From Streptomyces sp. R302 (lineage in GTDB: Bacteria; Actinomycetota; Actinomycetes; Streptomycetales; Streptomycetaceae), in the NCBI RefSeq assembly GCF_012927245.1, contig NZ_JABBGE010000015.1, positions 84,942-148,941 on the forward strand: a DNA stretch of 64,000 nucleotides. Reading direction: 5' to 3'. Positions 24,477-31,499 of the stretch are shown here, in pieces (positions within the stretch are counted from its first letter, which is position 1; every line of letters begins with the position of its first letter). The notes under the pieces are model-generated. The model had not been told where the DNA came from. It saw only the letters and a program-made list of their open reading frames with translations, and searched no databases. Both the position numbers and the translations under genes were made by a program.

Positions 24477-25780
24477 GCCGTGGCCTCCGCGGCGGCGCGG
24501 GCGGCGGCGGGCAGCGCCGCCGCGATCCGCTCGATCGCGCGCTCGTCGTGCGCGGCGGAGACGAACCAGGACTCGAAGGCCGACGGCGGCAGGTAGACGC
24601 CGTCCGCGAGCATCGAGTGGAAGAAGGCGTTGAAGCGGAACGCCTCCTGCTTCTTCGCCTCGTCGTAGTTCCGCACCTCGTCGGCGGTGAAGAAGACCGA
24701 GAACATGTTGGACGCGGTCTGCAGCCGGTGCGCCACGCCCTCCTTGGCGAGCGCGCCGGTGACCAGGCCCTGGATCTCCTTCGAGACCGCGTTCACCTTC
24801 TCGTACGCGGCCTCGTCGAGCAGCCGCAGCTGCGCGAGCCCGGCGGCGGTGGCGATCGGGTTACCGGAGAGCGTGCCCGCCTGGTAGACCGGGCCGGCCG
24901 GGGCGAGGTGCGCCATGACGTCGGCGCGGCCGCCGAAGGCCGCGGCCGGGAAGCCGCCGCCCATGACCTTGCCGAAGGTCAGCAGGTCGGCCTTGACGCC
25001 GTCCACGCCGTACCAGCCGGCGCGGCTGGTACGGAAGCCGGTCATGACCTCGTCGGAGATGTACAGCGCGCCGTTCTCCCGGCACAGGTCCGCGAGCCCC
25101 TGGTTAAAGCCGGGCAGCGGCGGGACGACGCCCATGTTGCCCGGCGACGCCTCGGTGATCACACAGGCGATCTCGCCCGGGTGCGCGGCGAACGCGGCCC
25201 GCACGGCCTCCAGGTCGTTGTACGGCAGCACGATCGTGTCGCCGGCCTGGGCGCCGGTCACGCCGGGCGTGTCGGGCAGGCCGAGGGTGGCGACGCCGGA
25301 GCCGGCGGCGGCGAGCAGCGCGTCCACGTGCCCGTGGTAGCAGCCCGCGAACTTGACGACCTTCGCGCGTCCGGTGAACCCGCGGGCGAGCCGGATCGCG
25401 GACATCGTCGCCTCGGTGCCGGAGGAGACCAGGCGCACCTGCTCGACCGGCTCGACGCGGGCCACGATCTCCTCGGCGAGCGCCACCTCGCCCTCGCCGG
25501 GCGTGCCGAAGGAGGTGCCGCGGGCCACCGCGGCCTGCACGGCGGCGGTCACCTCGGGGTGCGCGTGGCCGAGAATCATCGGCCCCCAGGAGCAGACGAG
25601 GTCGACGTACTCGCGACCGTCCGCATCCGTGAGGTACGGACCGGTACCGGACACCATGAACCGGGGCGTACCGCCCACAGCCCGGAAGGCCCGCACCGGT
25701 GAGTTCACGCCGCCGGGCGTCACAAGGGACGCGCGGTCGAAAAGCGTCTGTGAGACTGGGGCTTCGTATGAATACGACAC
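24473..25780 (-). CDS. hemL: Glutamate-1-semialdehyde 2,1-aminomutase
   Basis: PLP enzyme, 435 residues, that turns glutamate-1-semialdehyde from HemA into 5-aminolevulinate, the first tetrapyrrole precursor. The PLP lysine is K271 in LLTFGKVMGGGFPAAA, and SSGTEATMSAIRLAR binds the cofactor phosphate. The GTG at 25780 is chosen because AGGA precedes it and the protein then begins SYSYEAPVSQTLFDRA, the normal family start. The rest of the pathway (hemA, hemC, cobA/hemD, hemB) lies 20 kb away in this window. Confidence 0.96.
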   Translation of the reverse strand: MSYSYEAPVSQTLFDRASLVTPGGVNSPVRAFRAVGGTPRFMVSGTGPYLTDADGREYVDLVCSWGPMILGHAHPEVTAAVQAAVARGTSFGTPGEGEVALAEEIVARVEPVEQVRLVSSGTEATMSAIRLARGFTGRAKVVKFAGCYHGHVDALLAAAGSGVATLGLPDTPGVTGAQAGDTIVLPYNDLEAVRAAFAAHPGEIACVITEASPGNMGVVPPLPGFNQGLADLCRENGALYISDEVMTGFRTSRAGWYGVDGVKADLLTFGKVMGGGFPAAAFGGRADVMAHLAPAGPVYQAGTLSGNPIATAAGLAQLRLLDEAAYEKVNAVSKEIQGLVTGALAKEGVAHRLQTASNMFSVFFTADEVRNYDEAKKQEAFRFNAFFHSMLADGVYLPPSAFESWFVSAAHDERAIERIAAALPAAARAAAEATA

Positions 25781-26046
25781 AACGATCCTGACCTGCGAGT
25801 ACGACGTCTGGTACGGAGGGACGGTGTGGGCACCCTGTGCGTCACGCCGGGGCGGCCTGCCGCCGCGTCTGCGAAACTGTGGCGGCAGGGACCTCATGGG
25901 GTTGGCTCACGGAACCATGGTGTCAGAGGCGGCGGCGTTTCTTGCGGACAGGTGTTTCACCGCAGTGACGCGGGGGAGGTCACTGACACGATGATCGGGT
26001 TGCGCGGCGGGGTCGTGTTGCCGAGAAAAAGCAGTCGGGTGGAGAT

Positions 26047-26646
26047 ATGCATCGCGGTGGCGGACCGGGCGAGGGGACGGACGACCTGGGTCCGGAGCCT
26101 GTCCGGCGGGGGAGGCACCGGCGCCGGCGGGCGGAGGACCCCGCCGCGCCGGACGATCGCGCGTCCCCCGAGCAGCCCGCGGCGGACCCGCCCCTCGGGA
26201 GCCGCAGCTTGGCGGTGACCTACAAGTACTTCGGCGCGCCCGACGGCGCCACGGCGGCCCGCGTCCCGATCTCGATGCGCCCGGAGGAGCTCGGCGGCGA
26301 CGAGCTGGGCATGGGCGGCATGTTCTCCAAGATCAAGCCCGAGACGATAGCGGCGATGGTCCTCACCGGTATCCAGGGCCTGCCGCTGCACAAGGTCCCC
26401 CCGCTGGAACTGGTCGTCCTGCACCCCGACTACGCGGTGGTGAAGCTCCCGACGACCGTGGTCGACCCGCTGCGCGCGATCGGCGAGGAGTCGGTCGGCG
26501 CCGCCGCCTTCATCTGGTCCACCGTCCCCGACCGCGGCGGCCCGCGCGACGCCTTCGACGTCTACCAGCTCCTCCACGAGTGGCAGGACTTCTCCGTCCG
26601 CCTCCACGACGCCGGCCACCAGCCGTACTGCCTGGTCTGGCCCTGA
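26047..26646 (+). CDS. Conserved actinobacterial protein of unknown function
   Basis: A 199-residue soluble protein. The first 50 residues are Arg/Pro/Gly-rich and probably disordered. The rest is a compact domain: VTYKYFGAPDGATAARVPISM, MFSKIKPETIAAMVLTGIQG, VVLHPDYAVVKLPTTVVDPL and a Trp-ending WQDFSVRLHDAGHQPYCLVWP. I recognise it as a conserved Streptomyces protein but not its function. The ATG at 26047 has GGAG only three bases upstream, so a later start is possible. The gap to hemL (25781-26046) shows only the divergent promoters. Confidence 0.75.
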   Translation: MHRGGGPGEGTDDLGPEPVRRGRHRRRRAEDPAAPDDRASPEQPAADPPLGSRSLAVTYKYFGAPDGATAARVPISMRPEELGGDELGMGGMFSKIKPETIAAMVLTGIQGLPLHKVPPLELVVLHPDYAVVKLPTTVVDPLRAIGEESVGAAAFIWSTVPDRGGPRDAFDVYQLLHEWQDFSVRLHDAGHQPYCLVWP

Positions 26647-26688
26647 CGGCTGGCTCTCTCCGCGTTTCCGACCGCCATAGCGCCCGAA

Positions 26689-26710
26689 ATTAGGACGAAT
26701 CGGATCTAAT
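26689..26710. promoter_or_regulatory. Inverted repeat before the MerR gene
   Basis: ATTAG (26689-26693) and CTAAT (26706-26710) form an AT-rich dyad with a 12-bp centre, 45 bp before the GTG start of the MerR gene. Such a dyad is a reasonable MerR autoregulatory operator; there is no direct evidence. Confidence 0.45.
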
Positions 26711-26754
26711 GCATGGAGGTTGGTTCCCAGGCGCCGTACGAGGAGGACCCTGTC

Positions 26755-27273
26755 GTGACCCGAGTGACCGGCTTCAGCGGAATGACCGGAGCGATTGGAG
26801 CGACGGGAGCGACCGGAGCGACGGGAGTGCGTCCGGCCGCGGCCCGCATGCCCGGGGCGCGGACCGCCGCGGGCGAGCCCCTGCAGATCTCCGAGGTCGC
26901 CGCCCGCACCGAGCTCCCCCTGCGCACCATCCGGCAGTACGAGGACAAGGGCCTGGTCGTCCCCTCGACCGCCTCCCCGGGCGGCTTCCCCCTCTACACG
27001 GACGCCGACGTGGCCCGGCTGATGGTGATCCGCCGCATGCAGTCGCTCGGCTTCGGCCTCGACGAGACCAGTGAGCTCCTCACCTCGGTCGACCGCCTCG
27101 CCGCCGACCTCCCCGGCACGGACGGCGAACTCGAACCGGCCGAACGCGAGCTCCTGCTCGCCCGCGTCCGCCGCTACGAGGAGGCCGCCGCCGCCCGCGT
27201 CGCCGACCTCCGCCTCCAGCTGACCCGCGCCGAGGAATTCGCCGCCTCCCTCCGCTCCCGCCTCACCTCCTGA
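26755..27273 (+). CDS. MerR family regulator with a collagen-like N-terminal tract
   Basis: A 172-residue regulator. The MerR helix-turn-helix is LQISEVAARTELPLRTIRQY at about residues 43-62, followed by the wing (GGFPLYTDADVARL) and a C-terminal coiled coil (ERELLLARVRRYEEAAAARV). The GTG at 26755 is supported by AGGAGG eight bases upstream; an ATG at 26713 has no ribosome site. The first 40 residues contain Gly-x-x repeats (GMTGAIGATGATGATG) coded by a degenerate repeat, unusual for this family. No conserved sensory cysteine is apparent. Confidence 0.85.
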   Translation: MTRVTGFSGMTGAIGATGATGATGVRPAAARMPGARTAAGEPLQISEVAARTELPLRTIRQYEDKGLVVPSTASPGGFPLYTDADVARLMVIRRMQSLGFGLDETSELLTSVDRLAADLPGTDGELEPAERELLLARVRRYEEAAAARVADLRLQLTRAEEFAASLRSRLTS

Positions 27274-27325
27274 CACCTCCCGGTCTCCTGGGGCGGACAC
27301 CGACGCCGGGAAGCGGGGGCAGGGC

Positions 27326-28195
27326 TCAGGTGCGCGGCGTCTCCGCGAGGGCCTGGGCCACGGCGTGGAAGAAACGGGCGTAGGCGGCCGGGCTCGGCGG
27401 GGTCTCGGGGTTCCACGGCAGCAGCCGCGCGCCGGCCGGCAACCGCCCCGGCCCCTCGGGCCGGCTCGCGTGCGCCCGACTGTCGTACAGGACCAGCGCC
27501 GGGGCGAGGTCGAGGGCCCGCTCCCAGCCGGTGGTCAGCCAGTTTGCGCCCGGCCCCGGCCCCGGGTCGAGCAGCCGGACCCCGAGCCCGGCAAGCCGCG
27601 CCAGCTCCGGCCACGCCTCCGGACGCGCCAGGTGCACCTGCTCGGCGCCGCCCCCGGAGAGCGCCAGCACCCCGCACCCGGTCCCGGCCGCCGCGGCCGC
27701 CTCCCGCACCGCCTCCTCCGCCTCCGCGGGCACCCCCGCCCCGTCGGCCCCGTGGTCCGGCGCCCCGAGCGCCGCCCCCAGCTCCCCGAACCGCCCGATG
27801 ATCGCCGGCAGACCCGGGTCGTCGCCGACGGACAGCGCCACCAGCGGCACCCCCAGCCGCCCCAGGAGCTCCTCGTCCACGGCGTACGGGCTCTTCCCGT
27901 CGTACGTGACGTCCACCACCAGCTCCGGCCGCAGCTCCCGCAGCCGCTCCTCGGCCAGCGCCCGCCCCGGCCCCAGGTACGGCACCCCGGCCGCCGCGAG
28001 CCCGCCGTCCTTCGCCGGGTCCGGCGCCGTCCCGTCGTGCCCGGAGCCGTACACCGCGACCGGCGTCACCCCCAGGTCCAGGAGGGCCGCCCCGGCCCGT
28101 ACGTAGGCGAGCACCCGCGTCGGCCTCGCCGCCGCCCCCGCCTCGACTCCCCGGTCGTCCGTGAAACCCCATCCGCGCACACCAGTTCCGGACAT
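27326..28195 (-). CDS. Fe-siderophore-binding-like (TroA-fold) protein without signal peptide
   Basis: A 289-residue protein with the fold pattern of iron-siderophore binding proteins: PTRVLAYVRAGAALLDLG, VAVYGSGHDG, ELRPELVVDVTYDG and LGVPLVALSVG. The start at 28195 (MSGTGVRGWGFTDDRG) is neither basic nor hydrophobic, and there is no lipobox, so it should stay in the cytosol or need another export route. No transporter genes adjoin it. It may have been recruited to bind an iron complex or another ligand in the cell. Starts further upstream do not add a signal peptide. Confidence 0.7.
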   Translation of the reverse strand: MSGTGVRGWGFTDDRGVEAGAAARPTRVLAYVRAGAALLDLGVTPVAVYGSGHDGTAPDPAKDGGLAAAGVPYLGPGRALAEERLRELRPELVVDVTYDGKSPYAVDEELLGRLGVPLVALSVGDDPGLPAIIGRFGELGAALGAPDHGADGAGVPAEAEEAVREAAAAAGTGCGVLALSGGGAEQVHLARPEAWPELARLAGLGVRLLDPGPGPGANWLTTGWERALDLAPALVLYDSRAHASRPEGPGRLPAGARLLPWNPETPPSPAAYARFFHAVAQALAETPRT

Positions 28196-28362
28196 GCGGC
28201 TGCTCCCTCCCGGCCGGAATCTGCCTCCGCCGCCACCTTCGAACGGTTCCCCGTCCGGCACAAGAGGGCCTCCCTGAGCGCGCCGCCACCCTGTCGAAAG
28301 TCCCCCACTGTGGTGCTGACTGAACAGATCGGGAGAAAGCAGGAGGAATCGTCTGTGCCGCC

Positions 28363-28605
28363 GTGCCCGGCCAGTTCTCCGACCCCCGTGGCCACCCCCT
28401 CACCCTCTTCGCCGTGCTCGCGGTCGCGTCGGGCGTGTGGCTGGTGACGGGCCTGCGCGCCCGCGCGCGCCGGACCCGCTCACTGACGCCGATGGACCGC
28501 GTCCGGCACCCGCAGGAGACCGTGCCGCTGACCCCGGCGGAGGAGCTCGCCTTCGGCCGGGTCGTCTCCCGCCTCTCCCTCGCCTCCTCCGGCCGCCTGC
28601 GCTGA
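28363..28605 (+). CDS. Small single-pass membrane protein, 80 aa
   Basis: The product has one hydrophobic helix (PLTLFAVLAVASGVWLVTGL, about residues 12-31), then a very basic stretch (RARARRTRS) and a cytoplasmic tail with MDRVRHPQETVPLTPAEEL. The membrane helix and charge pattern look like a real N-in or N-out anchor. The start is uncertain: AGGAGG at 28341-28346 is 16 bases from the GTG at 28363 but 8 from an out-of-frame GTG at 28355. Function unknown. Confidence 0.55.
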   Translation: MPGQFSDPRGHPLTLFAVLAVASGVWLVTGLRARARRTRSLTPMDRVRHPQETVPLTPAEELAFGRVVSRLSLASSGRLR

Positions 28606-28649
28606 CGGCGTACGGCCCGCCTGTCGGTGCCGTGCCGTACGGTGCGCCC

Positions 28650-29222
28650 ATGACCGAACCCTCCGCGCTCCCCGGCCCGTCCGCGACGACCGGGACCGGC
28701 GCCGCGTCCGTACGCCTCGAAGCCTGGTCCGAGGAGGACGCCGGGCTGTTGCGGGCGCTGAACGCGCCGGAGCTGATGGAGCACCTCGGCGGGCCGGAGA
28801 CCGAGGAGCAGCTGGTCCGCCGCCACCGTCGGTACGTGGACCTGAGCGCGGACACCACGGGCGCGGGCCGGATGTTCCGGATCGTGCTGCTGCCGGAGGA
28901 GCGGGTCGCCGGCAGCATCGGCTTCTGGACGTCGGAGTGGCGGGGCGAGCCGGTGTACGAGACGGGCTGGACGGTCCTGCCGGGCCTCCAGGGCCGCGGC
29001 GTCGCGACCCTGGCCACGCGCGCGGTCGCGGAGCGGGCCCGGGCCGCGGGGCTCCACCGGTACCTCCTCGCCTTCCCGTCGGTGGCGAACGCCGCGTCGA
29101 ACGCGGTGTGCCGCAAGGCCGGGTTCGAGCTGCTCGGCGAGGAGGACTTCGAGTACCCGCCGGGCCGCCCGATGCGCTGCCAGGCCTGGCGGCTCGACCT
29201 GGCGGCTACCGCGGGTCGGTGA
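28650..29222 (+). CDS. GNAT family N-acetyltransferase
   Basis: A 190-residue acetyltransferase of the RimJ/RimL-like type. The acetyl-CoA loop is in WTVLPGLQGRGVATLATRAV, and the C-terminal strand reads SNAVCRKAGFELLGEEDFEY. It may acetylate a protein N-terminus or a small amine; no substrate is indicated. The ATG at 28650 follows a G/C-rich leader with no clear ribosome site. Its last 17 bp overlap the end of the convergent GNAT gene. Confidence 0.88.
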   Translation: MTEPSALPGPSATTGTGAASVRLEAWSEEDAGLLRALNAPELMEHLGGPETEEQLVRRHRRYVDLSADTTGAGRMFRIVLLPEERVAGSIGFWTSEWRGEPVYETGWTVLPGLQGRGVATLATRAVAERARAAGLHRYLLAFPSVANAASNAVCRKAGFELLGEEDFEYPPGRPMRCQAWRLDLAATAGR

Positions 29223-29646
29223 GCGGCCGGACGAAGTGGAAGGCCACGATGTCGAAGCGCTCGCGCAGGTAGAAGCGGTGGGCGTCGGTGCGCTGGGTGC
29301 CGGAGTCGAGGTTGAGCTCGTGGCAGCCGGCGGCGCGGGCGTGGCCGTCCAGGTGGGCGATGAGGGCGTGGCCGACGCCGGTGGAGCGGACGTCGGAGGC
29401 GGTCACCAGGTCGTCGACGTACAGCTGGCTGATCGAGCTGGTGTTGAAGACGAGGCGCCAGCCGGCGGCGCCGACGCACCGGCCGTCGTCGTCGTAGGCG
29501 GCCGTGAAGCGCAGTCCCTGCGCGTGGCCGCGCGCGTAGACGTCCCGGAAGAGGGCGGGCGTGAGGTGCGGGCGCAGTTCGAGGAGGACCGGCAGGAGGT
29601 CGCTCTCCAGACGCGGGTCGCCGGGCTCAAGGTCGATGATCTTCAT
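29206..29646 (-). CDS. GNAT family N-acetyltransferase
   Basis: A 146-residue acetyltransferase, unrelated in detail to its convergent neighbour. The acetyl-CoA binding region is YVDDLVTASDVRSTGVGHAL, and the last strand includes LNLDSGTQRTDAHRFYLRER. Small stand-alone GNATs of this kind acetylate amino acids or antibiotics. The ATG at 29646 gives MKIIDLEPGDPR. The promoter must lie in or near the 12-bp repeat array upstream. Confidence 0.88.
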   Translation of the reverse strand: MKIIDLEPGDPRLESDLLPVLLELRPHLTPALFRDVYARGHAQGLRFTAAYDDDGRCVGAAGWRLVFNTSSISQLYVDDLVTASDVRSTGVGHALIAHLDGHARAAGCHELNLDSGTQRTDAHRFYLRERFDIVAFHFVRPLTDPR

Positions 29647-29781
29647 GCGGGGACGGTAACCCAGCCCCCGACACCCTGTCGTGGCCCTGGCCGCCCCGCC
29701 CTCGGGGCCGGGCCCGCTCCGGCCGGGGCTCCGCCCGGGGCTCCGCTCGGGGCGGCTCTGCTCGGGAGTCTGCTCGGGGCG

Positions 29782-30009
29782 CCGGACACGGCACCGGACA
29801 CGACTCCGGTCGCAGCACCGGACACGACTCCGGCCACGGCACCGGCCACGGCACCAGTCACGGCACCAGTCACGACTCCGGTCACGGCACCGGCCACGAC
29901 ACCAGTCACGGCACCGGCCACGACTCCGGCCACGGCACCAGTCACGGCACCGGCCACGACTCCAGCCACGGCACCAGTCGCCGCTCCGGTCACGGCACCG
30001 GTCGCCGCA
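29782..30009. repeat. 19-copy, 12-bp tandem repeat array
   Basis: Nineteen consecutive 12-bp units with consensus CCRGYCACGGCA run for exactly 228 bp without an indel. Variants mix two endings (GGCA and GACT) and several middles. The array fills most of the 422-bp gap between the minus-strand acetyltransferase and the Mut7-C gene. Both strands stay open through it, reading (Pro-Val/Ala-Thr-Ala/Thr) on plus and (Gly-Ala/Val) on minus, as any 12-bp repeat would. I see no start or ribosome site for either, so I call it non-coding. Confidence 0.85.
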
Positions 30010-30068
30010 CGGCGCCGCGGCCCGGAAATCCCTGGCCCGTCGTCCGCGCCCGGTGCGATCCTGTCCCC

Positions 30069-30803
30069 GTGAACGGACCGGAGATCCAGATCAGTTTCGC
30101 GCCCGGCCTCGCCGTCTTCGTCGCCCCCGAACGGCGCTCGGGGCGCACGGCCGTGGTGACCGACGGCGTCTCCTCGCTGGGCCACGTCGTCGAGTCCCTC
30201 GGCGTCCCGCTCACCGAGGCGGGCCGACTCCTGGTCGACGGCCGTCCGGTGGCCCCCGCGCACGTGCCCTCGGCCGGCGAGACCGTCGAGGTCGAGGACG
30301 TCGCCCGCCCCCAGCCGGTGCCCGGCGCGCCCCTCCGGTTCCTGCTCGACGTGCACCTGGGCACCCTGGCCCGGCGGCTGCGGCTGCTCGGCGTCGACGC
30401 CGCGTACGAGAACGAGGACATCGGCGACCCGGCGCTCGCCGCGCTCTCCGCGCAGGAGCGGCGGGTCATGCTCTCCCGCGACCGCGGGCTGCTGCGCCGC
30501 CGCGAGCTGTGGGCCGGCGCGTACGTGTACAGCGACCGGCCCGACGACCAGCTCCGTGACGTCCTGGAGCGGTTCGCGCCCGCGCTGGCGCCGTGGACCC
30601 GCTGCACCGCCTGCAACGGGCTGCTCACCGACACCGGCAAGGACGAGGTGCGCGAGCGGCTGGAGCGCGGCACCGAGAAGACGTACGACGTCTTCGCGCG
30701 GTGCGAGGAGTGCGACCGGGTGTACTGGCGGGGCGCGCACCACGCCCGCCTGGAGGCGATCGTCGACGAGGCGGTACGCGAGTTCGGCGCCGCCGCCTCG
30801 TAG
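30069..30803 (+). CDS. Mut7-C RNase-domain protein with ubiquitin-like N-terminus
   Basis: A 244-residue protein. Residues 1-80 are a beta-grasp, ThiS/MoaD-like region (DGRPVAPAHVPSAGETVEVE), and from about 88 the Mut7-C PIN-type nuclease domain begins with RFLLDVHLGTLARRLRLLG, carrying the first acidic residue; VMLSRDRGLLRRR holds another. The end is a zinc ribbon with two CxxC pairs (TRCTACNG and ARCEECDRV). The family is predicted to cut RNA. Start is GTG 30069 (MNGPEIQIS). Isolated gene; the substrate is unknown. Confidence 0.87.
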   Translation: MNGPEIQISFAPGLAVFVAPERRSGRTAVVTDGVSSLGHVVESLGVPLTEAGRLLVDGRPVAPAHVPSAGETVEVEDVARPQPVPGAPLRFLLDVHLGTLARRLRLLGVDAAYENEDIGDPALAALSAQERRVMLSRDRGLLRRRELWAGAYVYSDRPDDQLRDVLERFAPALAPWTRCTACNGLLTDTGKDEVRERLERGTEKTYDVFARCEECDRVYWRGAHHARLEAIVDEAVREFGAAAS

Positions 30804-30836
30804 GCACCGCCGCGGTTCAGGAGTCCCTCGGCGGCC

Positions 30837-31397
30837 TCAGGGCGTCTCGGCCGTGAGGTAGCGCTGCACGGTCGGCGCCAGCCAGGCCACCACCTCGTCC
30901 CGGCTCATCGCGACGGCCGGCGGGAAGCGGAGCACGTAGCGGGCGAGCGCCATGCCGAGGATCTGGGAGGCGACGAGCGCCGCCCGGGCCGGGGCCTCCT
31001 CGGGCTCCGGGCAGACGCCGAGGGTGACGGGGCCGAGCTGCGCCTCGAAGATCGCCTGCATGCGGGCGGCCCCGGCCTCGTTGGTGACGCAGACCCTGAG
31101 CAGTCCGGTGAGGACGTCGTCGCGCTCCCAGCGGTCGAGGAAGTGGTTCACGAGGACGGCCCCGATGTGCCGGGAGGGCAGTGCGCCCAGGGCGGGCAGG
31201 GCCAGGTCGATCTCGGAGGCGGCGGCGAAGAGCCCCTCCTTGTTCCCGAAGTAGCGCATCACCATCGAGGGGTCGATCCCCGCGTCGCGGGCGATGGCCC
31301 GGATCGTGGCGCGCTCGTACCCGTCGGCGGCGAAGCGCTCGCGGGCGGCCTCCAGGATCGCGGCCCGCGTGGTGTCGGAGCGGCGTGCGGTCGTCAT
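30837..31397 (-). CDS. TetR family regulator
   Basis: A 186-residue TetR regulator. The DNA-binding domain is ILEAARERFAADGYERATIR, then SMVMRYFGNKEGLF (residues 13-60); the C-terminal ligand domain is of the TetR_C type with a hydrophobic pocket. The start at 31397 (MTTARRSDTT) is preferred, with an in-frame GTG two codons earlier. It is divergent from the FAD monooxygenase gene, and the 100-bp gap between them carries repeated CAACA-type operators that it should bind. Confidence 0.9.
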   Translation of the reverse strand: MTTARRSDTTRAAILEAARERFAADGYERATIRAIARDAGIDPSMVMRYFGNKEGLFAAASEIDLALPALGALPSRHIGAVLVNHFLDRWERDDVLTGLLRVCVTNEAGAARMQAIFEAQLGPVTLGVCPEPEEAPARAALVASQILGMALARYVLRFPPAVAMSRDEVVAWLAPTVQRYLTAETP

Positions 31398-31407
31398 GCC
31401 CACAACT

Positions 31408-31483
31408 GTAGGCCAACAGGTGTTGACACGTCACACGGGGTGGCCGTACCGTTGCCAACAAGCGTAGGCCAACAAGCGTTGAC
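31408..31483. promoter_or_regulatory. TetR operators and promoter of the FAD monooxygenase gene
   Basis: Two near-identical 20-bp copies starting GTAGGCCAACA lie at 31408-31427 and 31464-31483. The first holds the palindrome CAACA-GG-TGTTG, the second CAAC-AAGC-GTTG; a third partial copy (CCAACAAGCG) is at 31455-31464. TTGACA (31423-31428) and TACCGT (31447-31452), 18 bp apart, form a promoter pointing to the monooxygenase. The first operator covers its -35, so the regulator would block it. Confidence 0.8.
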
Positions 31484-31499
31484 CCCCTCGGAGGCAGCC

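Noticed and set aside
29236..30072. Plus-strand frame with Pro-Thr-Ala repeats
   Set aside because: Same reason as above and it runs antisense through a clear GNAT gene.
29643..30743. Minus-strand open frame through the 12-bp repeats (Gly/Ala/Val repeats)
   Set aside because: No start or ribosome site; a 12-bp repeat keeps all frames open; its end overlaps the Mut7-C gene.
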